NCBI GenBank assembly: GCA_024734495.1 | Contig: JALMQS010000085.1 | Span: 16,680,334-16,744,333 of the forward strand | Length of the DNA stretch: 64,000 nt | Reading direction: 5' to 3' | Origin: Forficula auricularia | Taxonomy: Eukaryota; Arthropoda; Insecta; Dermaptera; Forficulidae | Shown here: positions 10,200 to 21,051 of the stretch, piece after piece | Layout: every line of letters starts with the position of its first letter | How positions within the stretch are numbered: position 1 is the stretch's first letter | Made by a program: the position numbers and the translations under genes | The notes under the pieces: model-generated | The model's input: only the letters and a program-made list of their open reading frames with translations | Told to the model about the DNA's origin: nothing | The model's database searches: none

Positions 10200-12050
10200 A
10201 AAATATATAAATAAATTTTATTAAACGAATTATTTTACATGAATTAATGTATAGATTGTATTTGAGCTTCGACTCCGGAGATTGCTTCTCCACCATCGAG
10301 TGTCCTTGATCATCTTTTTAGTCCTTGTTTTAAATAAGAGGAAAAAACTAATTAAATAAAAAAACCTCTTTTCCGATAATCATTCCAATTCCATTATTCT
10401 TCTGTTCCTTCTCAATCCTATAGAAAAATATTAAAACCAATTATTTTACATGAATTAATGTATACATTGTATTTGAGCTTCGACTCCGGAGATTGCTTCT
10501 CCACCATCGACTGTCCTTGATCATCTTTTTAGTCCTTGTTTTAAATAAGAGGAAAAAACTAATTAAATAAAAAAACCTCTTTTCCGATAATTATTCCAAT
10601 TCCATTATTCTTCTGTTCCTTCTCAATCCTATAAAAAAATATTAAAACCAATTATTTTACATGAATTAATGTATACATTGTATTTGAGCTTCGACTCCGG
10701 AGATTGCTTCTCCACCATCGACTGTCCTTGATCATCTTTTTAGTCCTTGTTTTTAATAAGAGGAAAAAACTAATTAAAGAAAAAACCTCTTTTTCCGATA
10801 ATTATTCCAATTCCATTTTCCAATCCGAGATCGATCCTATAGAAAAATATTTTTTATATAATTTCATGAAATGAAATAATAATAATTATAGAAAAATAAA
10901 TAATAAATAATAAATTTTATTGAACCAATTATTTTACATGCATTAGCGTATACATTTTATTTGAGCTTCGACTTCGGAGATTACATCCCCACCATCGACT
11001 GTTCTTGATCTTCTCGTGCTTGCAATAATGTTTTTAGTCCATGTTTGTAGTAAGAGGAAACATTTACGAAATAATAAACCTCTTTGTTATTTATAAAAGA
11101 AAGGAAAGAATCAGAGGAAAATGATGATGCTATGATGAAAGATGAGCGTTAGGTCCTGTAGAGTTCCAGTATTAGGGGTTTAGACTAGTTTGGGTCTTTT
11201 CTTTGAACCGATTTGTAATGTCGCTTAGCTTATCCAACAATCTCTGCATTCCTAGAACGACTAGGATAATTTCGTTCGATGTTCCGGGAGGAGGTAGTGT
11301 AATGATGCGGAGTGTCCTGGATTGCACTCTTCTCCAATGCCTCTAGATTTGATCTTGAGGCGTAAGATAACCAGGCAGGTACTGCATATGCCAAAATAGG
11401 TTTCACTAACATTTTATATAATGTCAATTTACCTTCAAGTGAAAGTGAACTTCCAGGACGAATTAAAGGCCAAATAACTTTGATAGCCCTTCGTGCTTTT
11501 TCTCTTGTCATAGTCGTGTGAGCAGTATAGAAAAATAAATAAATTTTATTAAACCAATTATTTTACATTAATTAATGTATACATTGTATTTTTGCTTCGA
11601 TTCCGGAGATTCCTTCTCCACCATCGAGTGTCCTTATTAATCTTTAGTCCTTGTTTTTAATAAGAGGAAAAATCTAATTAGATAAAAAAACCTCTTTTCC
11701 GATAATTATTTCAATTCCATTATTCCCCAATCAAGTCGATTGGTTTTCCTTCTCTCCCTCCTCTCTTCCTTTTCATCCAAGGAATTTTTCCATTCGTATA
11801 GAAAAATATATTTTTTTTTTTATAAATTTTATTAAACCAATTATTTTACATTAATTAATGTATACATTGTATTTTTGCTTCGATTCCGGAGATTACTTCT
11901 CCACCATCGAGTGTCCTTATTCATCTTTAGTCCTTGTTTTTAATAAGAAGAAAAATCTAATTAGATAAAAAAACCTCTTTTCCGATAATTATTTCAATTC
12001 CATTATTCCCCAATCAAGTCGATTGGTTCTCCAATATCGTATAGAAAAAT
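10200..12050 (-). repeat. Six tandem copies of a ~210-bp repeat in family H
   Basis: The shared TTATTTTACATGAATTAATG anchor occurs near 10,231, 10,442, 10,652, 10,930, 11,560 and 11,842. Each copy has a GGAGATTGCTTCTCCACCAT block and an AAGAGG...CCTCTT inverted pair. Spacing is 211, 210 and 278 bp, then 630 bp where an RT fragment interrupts, then 282 bp. Orientation is opposite to the copies at 21,350-22,060. Confidence 0.85.
11169..11511 (-). pseudogene. Jockey-like non-LTR reverse transcriptase, C-terminal fragment
   Basis: The minus-strand translation reads KARRAIKVIWPLI, then GKLTLYKMLVKPILAYAVPA, then WLSYASRSNLEALEKSAIQ. This is the well-known segment after the catalytic palm in Jockey-clade LINE reverse transcriptases, where the chain passes KLxLYKxxIxPxLxYAxPxW and LExxQxxxLR. 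About one base is missing after AIQ: the other frame continues RTLRIITLPPPG and QRLLDKLSDITNRF, matching the family's end. The catalytic FADD block, endonuclease and start are absent. It lies between copies of the ~210-bp tandem repeat, so either a LINE fragment inserted there or the repeat derives from LINE 3' sequence. Confidence 0.8.
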
Positions 12051-12260
12051 ACCTTTAATTAATTAATATATAATAATATTTGTAATTATTCATTAGTGGG
12101 ATATAAAATTAAAAAACCAATTAATTATTAAAAGGAAATTGAATAAAAATCTAATTATACATTTTTATAGAGACAACGACCTGTGAATAATTATTTAAAT
12201 TAACAAAAAATCCATCAAAAACAACTTACTCGAAGATGAGACGGGCCTTGAAGCTAGTAA

Positions 12261-13074
12261 ATAATAATTATAATTAATTATGTGTGATTTCACTAAAAAT
12301 TCAAATCTCTCTATATAATTAAAGCTCAAAAGTAAATTAAATTTAATTTGATTTATACGGAAAGGTATATATTAATTGGATCCTTCTAATACAAAAGAAC
12401 TTAAATGAAAAAAGAATCCTTACATTAAATATTTGTTCAATTGAGAATCTTTCGTTAGAAAGCGATCTCCATTTAATCAAGTCTTGAACAAAAACAGATA
12501 GATATTCTTCTTCTTCACTGAGAGAGCTTCTCTTTCTTTCTCGCAAGAGTGAATCCTCTCTCTCTATCTCTCTCTATTAGAACTGTATCTAAATTGCAAT
12601 TATCAAATTCGCAATCGGTTTCTCTCATTAGAGTTTTGTATGAAAAGGATCGAGACAAAGTGAAAGAGATAGATCGCTCGATTAAAGACATCCAATTATA
12701 GAGCCCCATGTAAAAGCAGATCAAAGAGGGTTCCAGTAGGAGGGTAAAAAAAAAAGAATCCGTGTACGCTTTATTCGAATTACAGTCACTTCTATTGAAG
12801 AAAGCATTTAAAATGCTTAATAAGAGAAGAGAGTCTAATTCATAGATTCTTTTCTGGCTGACAGCACTGACATCGTATTAACCAACTCAAACATAAGTCT
12901 TAAAAAAAATAGATTAAAAAATAAAATAAAATTGCTTTGAGTCTTTCTTTTCGTTTAAGTACACGTGTTTTTCAAATAATTTTCTATTCTCTTAAAAAAT
13001 AAACTGCAACGGATCGTTGCTAAACTTTATCCAAATTCATTTGAAATATTAATATGTTTGTAATTAAGTAATGG
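12261..13074. other. Unassigned sequence with CT microsatellite
   Basis: There is a CTCTCTCTCTATCTCTCTCTA tract at about 12,557-12,577. Two overlapping minus-strand ORFs (12,343-12,546, 12,515-12,724) have no domain. Nothing else is visible. Confidence 0.3.
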
Positions 13075-13430
13075 AGAGGGATTCAGCCAATGGGTAGCCT
13101 CTGCTGAATAAAAACTCCCAAATATGGAAAACGTTTCGGCTTTAATTAAATAATGCCATCATCAGTTCCTAAGAGCTGAAAAAAGCCATAGAGCACACAT
13201 GTAAAATTACAATAAAAATTTTTACAAAAAAATCCAAACTTGTTAATTACAAAATATATCTTACAGTATTAGCGACACAATTAATTTTATAAATAAATTG
13301 TCCGCAGGCAGAGTTGTTGTCGATTTTATCATAATATACAAAATTATATGAATTACAAAATGGTACATAAATCTTGGTGTGCTCTCACTTGATATACGCA
13401 ACGTCTCAAGTACAAATATAGCAAATTTCA
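13075..13430 (-). mobile_element. Hammerhead-bearing repeat, half-element
   Basis: The sequence from AATGGAGAGGGATTCAGCCAATGG to CAACGTCTCAAGTACAAATA recurs at 53,158-53,420 with an internal gap of about 100 bp. It includes a hammerhead core on the minus strand (13,126-13,169). It has no inverted partner arm here. Confidence 0.65.
13126..13169 (-). ncRNA. Hammerhead-like ribozyme core
   Basis: Minus strand: stem I GGAA/TTCC, CTGATGA, one extra T, a stem II of GGC/GCC with a 14-nt loop, and GAAACGTT. All universally conserved core positions (CUGANGA, GAAA, U16.1) are present. Helix III is ACGU with no loop. Confidence 0.6.
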
Positions 13431-13966
13431 ATTTCATTCAATTAATAATAATAATAATTATGAGGACATTGATCTAATTAGGATCACTGACCCCTCACAA
13501 ACATCTCTCAATTAAAAGATTTCTCAAAATAATTTACAAACATTAAGAATAGCAAAATTCGAATTTAAAATGACAATGATGAGATTGGGGAACAATTATA
13601 AGCGTCTGCTAGCCGAAAAATGCTTTATTAAGACATATGGGCAAAGGGCACTTAATTTTCAAACTGATTGCATTGGGCTTAGCAATGCTTACTTGTCGAT
13701 ATTGACAAATACTGATGTCCAGGTATAATAAACATTGAGAAGGGGTGAAAGAATTGTAAAAGGGTAAAGAACGAGAAAAAAAAAATATTTTTTATTTTTA
13801 TTTTTATATATTGTCATTTTAAATTGACTGTAACTCAGCTCATACCTGTCAATATTTTTAATTGTAATCACTACACCAGAGATGGCAATGGGCAGAAATG
13901 ATGTGTTTAGTTTTATTATTTTAAATAATATACAGGGTTACTGGTAATTCGATGGATTCTTTGATA
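13431..13966. other. Unassigned AT-rich sequence
   Basis: No repeat or gene is recognised. The 60-codon minus ORF at 13,689-13,871 is low-complexity. Confidence 0.3.
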
Positions 13967-13974
13967 GGGCTCAT

Positions 13975-14484
13975 CGAGGAGTGAACCGCGAATAGAATTA
14001 GGTGTACACCGTCTTTGGAATTATTTGGAATTACTTTGGAATTCATTAGATATTCTATTGTCATCTATAGCGAGGAGTAGCACATATAATATAGAGCGTG
14101 GGAGAGAAGGCCGGCAAGCAAGAGGTAGGCGGTTAGGGTTAAATAAAAATGCACATATAAAATTGGTACACTACACAAGGCGAGTGGACTCAAGTGAACT
14201 TGTAGGGAAAGAGATGATACTATTTGATACACTTCGGGCTACCGTACCAGTAAGAGACCCCCGTTGTGTAGGTATCACCTCAATCTTCAAGTGTATTGCA
14301 CTTGAATCTAAGTTGATATTGAATTGTCATGACTTTTATTTAATATTTATTCCTCGCCTTGCTGGTAATTTATTTATAATAAATCTTAAATTTTAAATCG
14401 CCACACATCTATTGTCTTCTAGTTGGAAATAAAAGTGGAAGTGGAAGTAGTTGCACACGATTTTAGGTTGCGGTTCACCCCTCG
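13975..14484. mobile_element. 510-bp hAT-type non-autonomous element
   Basis: The ends are CGAGGAGTGAACCGCGA and an imperfect inverse (GGTTGCGGTTCACCCCTCG), flanked by the perfect 8-bp duplication GGGCTCAT at 13,967-13,974 and 14,485-14,492. An 8-bp TSD is characteristic of hAT elements. A 123-codon ORF (14,025-14,396) fills much of the interior but shows no hATC or BED motif. A 162-bp relative lies at 60,799-60,960. Confidence 0.85.
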
Positions 14485-14492
14485 GGGCTCAT

Positions 14493-15547
14493 ACTATAGC
14501 TAATTTCCAATAAATTTGACCCTATCATTAGTTTTGGAGTTATTACAGTTTTATTTATTTTTTTTAATTTCACTTATAAATAGTTGGTGAATAAGAGATT
14601 ACTTAAAAAAAAATCAGAAGTATAAGTAATGAAATTTTTTTCGAAAATGTCATTTAGAAAAAAGACGATTACTAAAAAAAGTCCCATACACTTGGTTTAA
14701 AAAGTAAGGAAAAAACACCAGCGTTTTATAAACTTTAAGATACGTTCAAAATGTAACGTGTTTCTTATCGTTAACGTTTCGCTAGAGTCATTAATCGGGA
14801 ATTTTCAATATTAAGTGGGTCAAATTAGAGCCAGATATAATATTACCTAATATTGATTTAAAGGATATTTCCAATTAGTTTTAAATAATATTTTTAAGAA
14901 ATATGATATTAACGATAAAAATGAAATTTTATATATCTATCTATCTTTAAATCTTCTATATAATAATATACTAGTATTTGTTTTTGATCAAAATTTGAAA
15001 AGAGACACTGATTCCTGTGCTCTACAAAGATTAAAAATTCAAATAAATGAATTGAAAGGCTAACTAATGAAACGATGATTTATATTTTCTTACTTATTTC
15101 CAATAATTTTTTTTCAAACTCTGAAGTTTGACGAATGATGTGGTAGAATCTTATAGTTTCCAGAAGTCATAGAGATAAATAAATGAGAATGTTTTTTTTT
15201 TCGCTTTGTATAAAATTTGATAGCAAAGGGGTGTTTATGTTTAAAAATTTGTGTGTTTCGCCCAAACGAGGCTTTAGTTGGAGGAATTAAAAAATGAAAT
15301 ATAGAGTGTCTTTTAATTTCTAACGTAGAAACAGATGTTTAAAAATTAAATAAGATTTATAATGTTAAACCGCTGAGAAACAAATTGTCATTTTTTTATT
15401 GTTTATATTAGAAACTGTCTTCAATATTTCAAGGCGAAAAAATAATCCAAGCCGGTGTCTGACGTCACGTCCTTATTTCTCTTTTCAAAACAAAAAATGT
15501 GCTCATGATTTTTAATTAAATTATAGTGTAATATTAAAATTTTAAAT
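14493..15547. other. Unassigned AT-rich sequence
   Basis: There are no convincing ORFs. I see no repeat shared with other parts of the window apart from short AT runs. Confidence 0.3.
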
Positions 15548-16350
15548 TGATAAGCTTTTATTTTGCCGGGAGTAGCAGAGTTGTTGAATCATAAAGAGAA
15601 ACAAAGAGGTTGTCCTCTGCTTGATGTAAATAAACATAACACATATACCGGGTGAGTTTTTTTTATCTTGAGACAGTCTCAAAAACTCAAAAACAGTGCA
15701 TTATATGAAAAAAAGTTTCAAATAAAAGTTTATTTATATTAAAGGGGAAATTAAAGTACACTATTGTTTGTCGACCTAGAACAAGATTTCAGGGCTATTT
15801 TAAAGTCAAGTTCTGTTTTTTAAATGGAAACCTATATTTTTCTTTAGATTGCCTATATTTAAAAACTGAACAACTTTCATAAGAACTATTTTTTTATACG
15901 ACATCAAATAATAAAAAACATTAAATCAATTAGATCTCAAAAAAGTCTTAATAATTATTTTTAACAATTATTCAACTTAATTATCAAATAATAATGATTA
16001 AATAATTATTAAATTGAAAAGTCACAACAATGAAAATAAGTGTTTATAATGTTCTTAAAACTTCATTATATATTCAGATTTAAGAGATTATTTTCTACTT
16101 TATAGATCTATTTAAAATTCTTGAGCTTAAAAAAGTTTATTTCTCCTCTCAATTCAGTAAATAGTTATATTGTATTACCATAATAATAATGGAGCATTTT
16201 TTTGTTGAAGAAAGATGTTTTATCCAGAAGTCTTGCGTTACACTTTGGAATGTCACGGAACATTGTCGGAAAATTATTAAATTATTTATTTAATAATTAA
16301 ATATTTGATCATTATTATTTGATTGTTAAGAATAATTAATTGAATGTAAT

Positions 16351-16880
16351 GGAAGGCAGGCCAGGGGTAGTGAGTAAGAAAAATTAACACATATCAAATA
16401 AGGTGTAATTTATTGGAATCCTTCCTCCTTTCCTTTCAAACCGACCTTTCGGAGGATTTTTCCTCCTTCTCCAGGGTTTTCAAAGGGTCAATGAATGAAA
16501 CAAATAAAATGTTTCCTTCTTCTCCACAGTAGTGTTCAAAAACTTTCTTCATTTTTAACAATTTTTTTCCCTCCTTTTCTTAATTAGATGGGAGGAAAAA
16601 TAAATTGTTTTTCTATGCCTTTGTTAAAAATGAAGAAAGTTTTTGAACACTACTGTGGAGAGAAGAAGGAAACATTTTATTTGTTTCATTCATTGACCCT
16701 TTGAAACCCTGAAAAATCCTCCGAAACGTCGGTTTGAAAGGAAAGGAGGAAGGATTCCAACAAATTACACCTTATTTGATATGTGTTAATTTTTTCTTTC
16801 CTCACTACCTCTGGGCTGCCTTCCATTACATTCAATTAAAGTTTCTACCAGTCCGTCTCTCTCCAGAGAAAATTTCGTTG
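16351..16880. mobile_element. Nested foldback with hammerhead cores
   Basis: The arms about 16,351-16,560 and 16,625-16,830 are inverted (AAGAAACATTTTATTTGTTTC against its inverse; AAATTACACCTTATTTGATA against its inverse). The tail TTTCTACCAGTCCGTCTCTC lies just outside the right arm. The left-arm core is at 16,439-16,478 (minus). The right arm (16,703-16,738) keeps AAACC, CTGAAAA, TCCTCC, GAAACGTC and GGTTT but has lost half of stem II. Confidence 0.7.
16439..16478 (-). ncRNA. Decayed hammerhead-like core
   Basis: Minus strand: AACC, CTGGAGA, stem II GGAGG/CCTCC, GAAAGGTC, GGTT. Two core substitutions (CTGGAGA for CTGANGA, and AGGU in place of ACGU) suggest it is inactive. Confidence 0.4.
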
Positions 16881-17239
16881 TTAAGAATAATTATTATTTG
16901 GATTTTTTTGAGATCTAATTGATTTAATATTTTGTTTATTTGATGTCGTATCAAAAAATAGTTCTTTTGAAAATTGTTCAGTTTGTTTTGTAAATTTAGG
17001 CAATGTAAAGAAAAATATAAGTTTCAATTTAAAAAACAGAGCTTGACCTTGAAATACCCTTGAAAGCTTGTTCTATGTTGACAAACAATAGGGTAATTTA
17101 GTTTCCCTCTTGTTATAAATAAACTTTTTTTGATATAATGCACTGTTTTTGAGTTATAAGACTGTCTCAATATAAAAAAAACTCACCCAGTATATTTGAT
17201 AGGACAACCTCTTTGGTTCTCTTTATAAAATTTTAAAAT

Positions 17240-18289
17240 TTAAATTTTGTTCACCCATCCTATTTGATTCCAGTAAATTTTTCATTAATTAAGAATTTGA
17301 CTTTTTTTTTAATTTCGTAACTTTGATATTCTGATATCCAAATTCATTTTAAATAATACTATAGAATAGAGGGAGGGTAATCTCTTTCATGGGAGCATTA
17401 TCAGCTGACTTTTCTCTTCATCCATTGGATGATTAGCTGCATGAAAAAAACTCTCAATCATTAGGGATTAATCTGAGCTTTTTTGTAAACGTGGCAAAAA
17501 TATTCCCGCTCTGGGAATCGAACAGCCACCCTTTACTTTCTTAATTAATATGGGTGTGTCCAATGTAATGAATGTTTAATGGTCGTAGTTGGTGGATGTT
17601 TTGGCTATATATCAACGGAGTTGGTTCGCTGGTTTTTTTTCATCAAAAACGGAAAACTATTTGCAGCAAGAACATCAATTTAAAGCCAAAATTTAAACTT
17701 GGATGCCAAAAGCCGTTAAACGAAATTTATGGGTTGTGTTTATTAATAAACGACTAAAATGGAATCTCAAATAGGTGAGAGAGTCGGAACGAGAGATAAG
17801 AGAGCGAGTTCAGGTCGGATTGGAGGAGAAAAGTCACAAGTCACGAACGTGACTTTTCAAAAGATACCATTTATCATTCGGTTTAAAAAATACCTAAAAA
17901 GAGAGAACTTTGCTGTTCTACAAAAGAACTAACTCTACCCCATAATAAATTAATAACAATAATATTACTATTTTTTAAAGATCTAAAGCATGGGTGCCCA
18001 ACCTTTTGGCTTATGGTACACGGGCCACACACAAATGAAATGATTTTTTTGCCGGGAATAATAAATTTACTACATATAAAACTCATATTTTTAAATGTAT
18101 TCAGACTATTTATTCTAATCTTATTAGCACAGGAGGATCCAAAATGTGGTTCAGCTTACATTAATTTCAGGAGTAAATTTTTCTCTAGGATCGTTTGGTA
18201 TGGTGGTGGGTTTGCCAAATCTAAGTTTACAACCTCAACAGAATATGATCCGAACCCTCAAAAGCGTCATGGAAAATGCTAGATATCAA
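17240..18289. other. Unassigned sequence
   Basis: It contains short ORFs without domains (17,572-17,757, 18,013-18,282). The GTGGCCCAATTAAACG and GAATATGATCCGAAC pieces near 18,240-18,330 belong to the repeat that continues to 18,900. Confidence 0.3.
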
Positions 18290-18905
18290 TAAATCTAAGA
18301 GTTTTATCAAAAAAGTGGCCCAATTAAACGTTAAGTGAACAAAATTTTCTACATAATGAGATAGGAATCAAGTTTCTAGAATGAGTGGTTTTCATTTTAT
18401 AAACGAAAAACTTTATTTTTTTTCAAAAAATTGTAGTTTTTCAAAATTTCAGCCTCATTGCGACATAGGTTACCATTAACCAATTAAAATAAAACTTTGT
18501 TTGCCTTGTAGCAAATTTAATTTAGTATAAAAATGTATGGAGTAATCTTTGTCGAAAACGTGCTCCTTCATGGTCAAAATGGAAAAATCGAAAAAAGTGC
18601 GAGTTTTTGGGATATTCAAAAGTGATCCCGGGGGATGTTTTTTCGATCCCCATAAAAAATCGAACTACTGTACCATTTTTTTTAATCGATGCGAAATTTT
18701 GTCCTCTTTAATTTACTATAGAACGGTAATTTACAAAATATGAACTGTTTTCGTGTTATAAGCGAAAAACTGGAAAAAGTCCTAAAATTTCGAGGTTTTT
18801 CGGCCACCAAAAATTGTCCCCCACACATTCGAGGTCGTAAACTTAGATTTGGCACACCCACACCATACCAAATGGTCCTAAAAAAAATCTTTTCCCGCAA
18901 TTAAT
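18290..18905. repeat. Repeat family D copy
   Basis: It contains blocks shared with 22,780-23,560 and 47,500-48,370: AAAAGTGGCCCA, TTCTAGAATGAGTGGTTTTC, GAAAACGTGCTCCTTCATGG, TCAAAATGGAAAAATCGAAA and TCCCGGGGGATGTTTTTTCG. Block order and orientation vary between copies. It is non-coding by eye. Confidence 0.6.
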
Positions 18906-19041
18906 GTAAGCTGAAACCCCCTATTTACTGGGCTACATGGTAATTTTTTAAATATTTTTTTCTTAATTTAATCATTTTTTTTCATCAATTGATTTTTTAT
19001 ATTTTTCTTATATTTTTAATTGTAATATGTTCATTTTTCAG

Positions 19042-19115
19042 TGCGGCAAGCAGATTATTTCATCCTGATAATACGAGTTCAAGGCAGTGGAGTCATTCGT
19101 TCTTAGGTCATCAAT
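19042..19115 (+). CDS. Candidate internal exon, 74 nt
   Basis: A TCATTTTTCAG acceptor (ending 19,041) is followed by 74 nt that stay open in one frame (reading AASRLFHPDNTSSRQW and onward for 24 codons) and then by a consensus donor GTAAGTAG from 19,116. Codon content (His, Pro, Trp, Arg, Gln) differs from the Lys/Ile/Phe-rich chance ORFs nearby. I do not recognise the peptide. Against it, a similar string TTATTCATCCTGATAATA recurs near 20,737 and ACAGTGCGGCAA recurs near 26,440, so this may be repeat sequence with fortuitous splice sites. No neighbouring exon can be assigned. Confidence 0.3.
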
Positions 19116-19239
19116 GTAAGTAGATTTTTTTAATGACTGGCTTATATATAGTAAGTATATAATTGGCCATAGTTTTTTATTTTTTATAATAACGCATGTC
19201 TTTTGAAGTTACAGAAATAATGAATTACCTACTCTTGTT

Positions 19240-19500
19240 TATAATGTGAATTTTCAAAACATCAAAAATGGAATGCAATAAGGTTATTCCTCTAGTATTA
19301 GATAATAATCGATCGTTATTTTTGATTTTAAGCCGATTCACTTCAGCAATTGTTACCAATAAAAACCGAAACGTCGAAAATCCAATATAGAATGGTTATT
19401 CCTCAAGTACTAAATGAGAATCAATCTTTATTTTTGATTTTAACTCGATTCCTCTATGTCTTCAGCAAAGCTAACGGATAAGAAAACAACGCAGTTGCTA
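19240..19500. repeat. Two ~120-bp direct repeats with GAAACGTC
   Basis: GTTATTCCTCWAGTAYTARAT, TTATTTTTGATTTTAA and YCGATTC recur at about 19,280-19,340 and 19,393-19,455. The first is followed by AACCGAAACGTCGAAAATCC, a hammerhead 3'-half-like string without a clear 5' half. Confidence 0.5.
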
Positions 19501-19609
19501 TGGTTACTTAAAAAATTTCCTCCCAAATTTTTAGCATTTCACAGAGAGAAGCCTATCCATTCTTACATAAGCAAGGTTAAATGAGCTATATTTAAACGAT
19601 CCAATGAAT

Positions 19610-20130
19610 AAATTTTAAAGAATTTAAAATGTAAAAATTGAGTAAAGTACTTTAAAATATAATTTTACTAAAAACTTTATTTAACCTTTTTTGTGGTCCC
19701 CAAGGTACTTAATTAGGATAATAAATTTCATAAAAATTGGTTAAGTAATTTTCAAAATATTTAGAAAAAACTAAAAAAGTACTGAAATAAAGTACTAATG
19801 TTTGTGGGCCGATATGTACCAAAAACTAATCAATTTCATTTCAATCGGTGCAACGGTGTGGAAAAAATCGTGGGCCAAAAAAATGATAACATACATACAT
19901 CCATCCATCCATACACCCGAACGCACTAAATGAAAAAATCGCACTTTTTGGCCTCTCGACGAGACCCATGTAATTTTTGGCAAAACCGTCACGTGCTAAA
20001 ATTCAACCTAATTGAATACTACAATTTGTGACTTTAATTGAGTCCATGGGTTCCGTAGTCTTTACCTGAGGACCCTTTGAAGCCACACTTGCCCCGAGAG
20101 CGATTACAATACTTTCCCCATGCTTCGCAT
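19610..20130 (-). mobile_element. Repeat family E copy
   Basis: This is the reverse complement of 48,945-49,500. Both carry CAATGCGAAGCATGG, TTTGAAG or CTTCAAAGGGTCC, CCATGGACTCAATT, the AAAAATTAC/GACGGTTTTGCC block and a simple repeat (CATC)n or (ATGT)n in the middle. About 520 bp is shared. There is no transposase ORF. Confidence 0.7.
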
Positions 20131-20169
20131 TGGCTAAAGTAAACATTTTAATTTATTTATAACGAAACT

Positions 20170-20420
20170 ATAGTCTCGTAGAGTAAATAAATATTATATG
20201 TAATATTCATTTACTATGAGTTAAGGATTCTTGGTCACTTGTTTCACATTAAAATTAAAAAAAAATTAAAGGATGTAAATTTTTTCAATATATATATTTC
20301 GGCCTATCAACTCCATAGTAAATGAATATTAAATATAATATTTATTTACTCTTATCTTTATTAAAGATGTTTCACCTTAAACCAACACCACAATCTCTAC
20401 TAATTATCCTTCCATTTATA
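20170..20420. mobile_element. Truncated foldback of the 31.5-kb hammerhead family
   Basis: TACTATGAGTTAAGGATTCT and CTTTATTAAAGATGTTTCAC match the element at 31,500-31,810. A TATATATATTTCGGCCTATC remnant marks the hammerhead 3' half, but the CTGAAGA half is deleted. The tail ATGTTTCACC...CAACACCACAATCTCT is intact. Confidence 0.55.
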
Positions 20421-20429
20421 TAAATTCTG

Positions 20430-21050
20430 CTACTCTCGGCAAAAATAACATTCAATTTAATATTCAATGTTAAATTTTCTCCCAACTTGAGAAATAATTA
20501 GTATCTATCTAATCCATAGTTGATTTCAAAATAAAAAATAAAAAATGATAAACCATGCGTTTGTAATTTTTGTCTTTTTACCTTTTTAATTGAAACGTGC
20601 CATAAACTGACAATGTTCTATTCATTTTGTAAATTAACATGGTTCTATTCTGACCGGTATCTAATTACTTAAACTTGTCGACGAGAAGAGAAAATCAATG
20701 ATTTTGATACAGAAATGCATTGGACCGAAATAAAACGTGCATTTATTATTCATCCTGATAATATGATGTCAAAATTGTGACAATGATTAGTCTATCTCAC
20801 GTACTCAGTTTCACTCCAATGACATTTCGTAATTATACGAACAAATAAAATGTAATCAGCCTAATGATATATTTGGATGCGTTTTTTTAATGAATACTAA
20901 TATCATATGATTATACAAAAATATCGTATAATGTCAGGCTATCTCAAGAAATGTATTAAATATGATAATACACTGGATATATCTTGTTTGTAATATTTCT
21001 TATTATATTAAACGATTAATTCTTGTATATATATATATATATATATATAG
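20430..21050. other. AT-rich sequence with (AT)n
   Basis: The inverse of GCCGAGAGTAGCAGAATTT is at about 20,424-20,447. An (AT)n microsatellite occupies about 21,027-21,049. Nothing else is visible. Confidence 0.35.
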
Positions 21051-21051
21051 A

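Larger units (their letters stand above)
9850..12260 (-). mobile_element. Family H mobile repeat, long inverted copy
   Basis: This is the reverse complement of the family H sequence: the TAACGTTATGGCCATCATCA end is at about 9,955, and the ACAACGACCTGTGAATAATTATT and AAACAACTTACTCGAAGATG end at 12,170-12,240. Between them the element is expanded by tandem copies of a ~210-bp repeat (10,200-12,050). A hammerhead-like but degenerate core sits at 10,112-10,156 (AAATC, CTGAAGA, AGGA/TCCT, GAATTGTC, GGATTT). Confidence 0.6.
15648..17190. mobile_element. 1.5-kb TA-flanked element with ~330-bp inverted ends
   Basis: The left end CCGGGTGAGTTTTTTTTATC and right end CTGGGTGAGTTTTTTTTATA (inverse, ending at 17,190) are inverted, and similarity extends about 330 bp into each side (for example ATTAAATCAATTAGATCTCA against its inverse at about 16,908). 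TA flanks both ends, as expected for Tc1/mariner-type insertion. It sits inside a GAGTAGCAGAGTTGTTGAAT repeat, split between about 15,555-15,647 and 17,191-17,235. A hammerhead foldback is nested inside (16,351-16,880). No transposase ORF is present. Confidence 0.75.

Noticed and set aside
14025..14396. 123-codon ORF inside a hAT-type element
   Set aside because: No hAT motif and not continued in the shorter relative; kept only as a remark.
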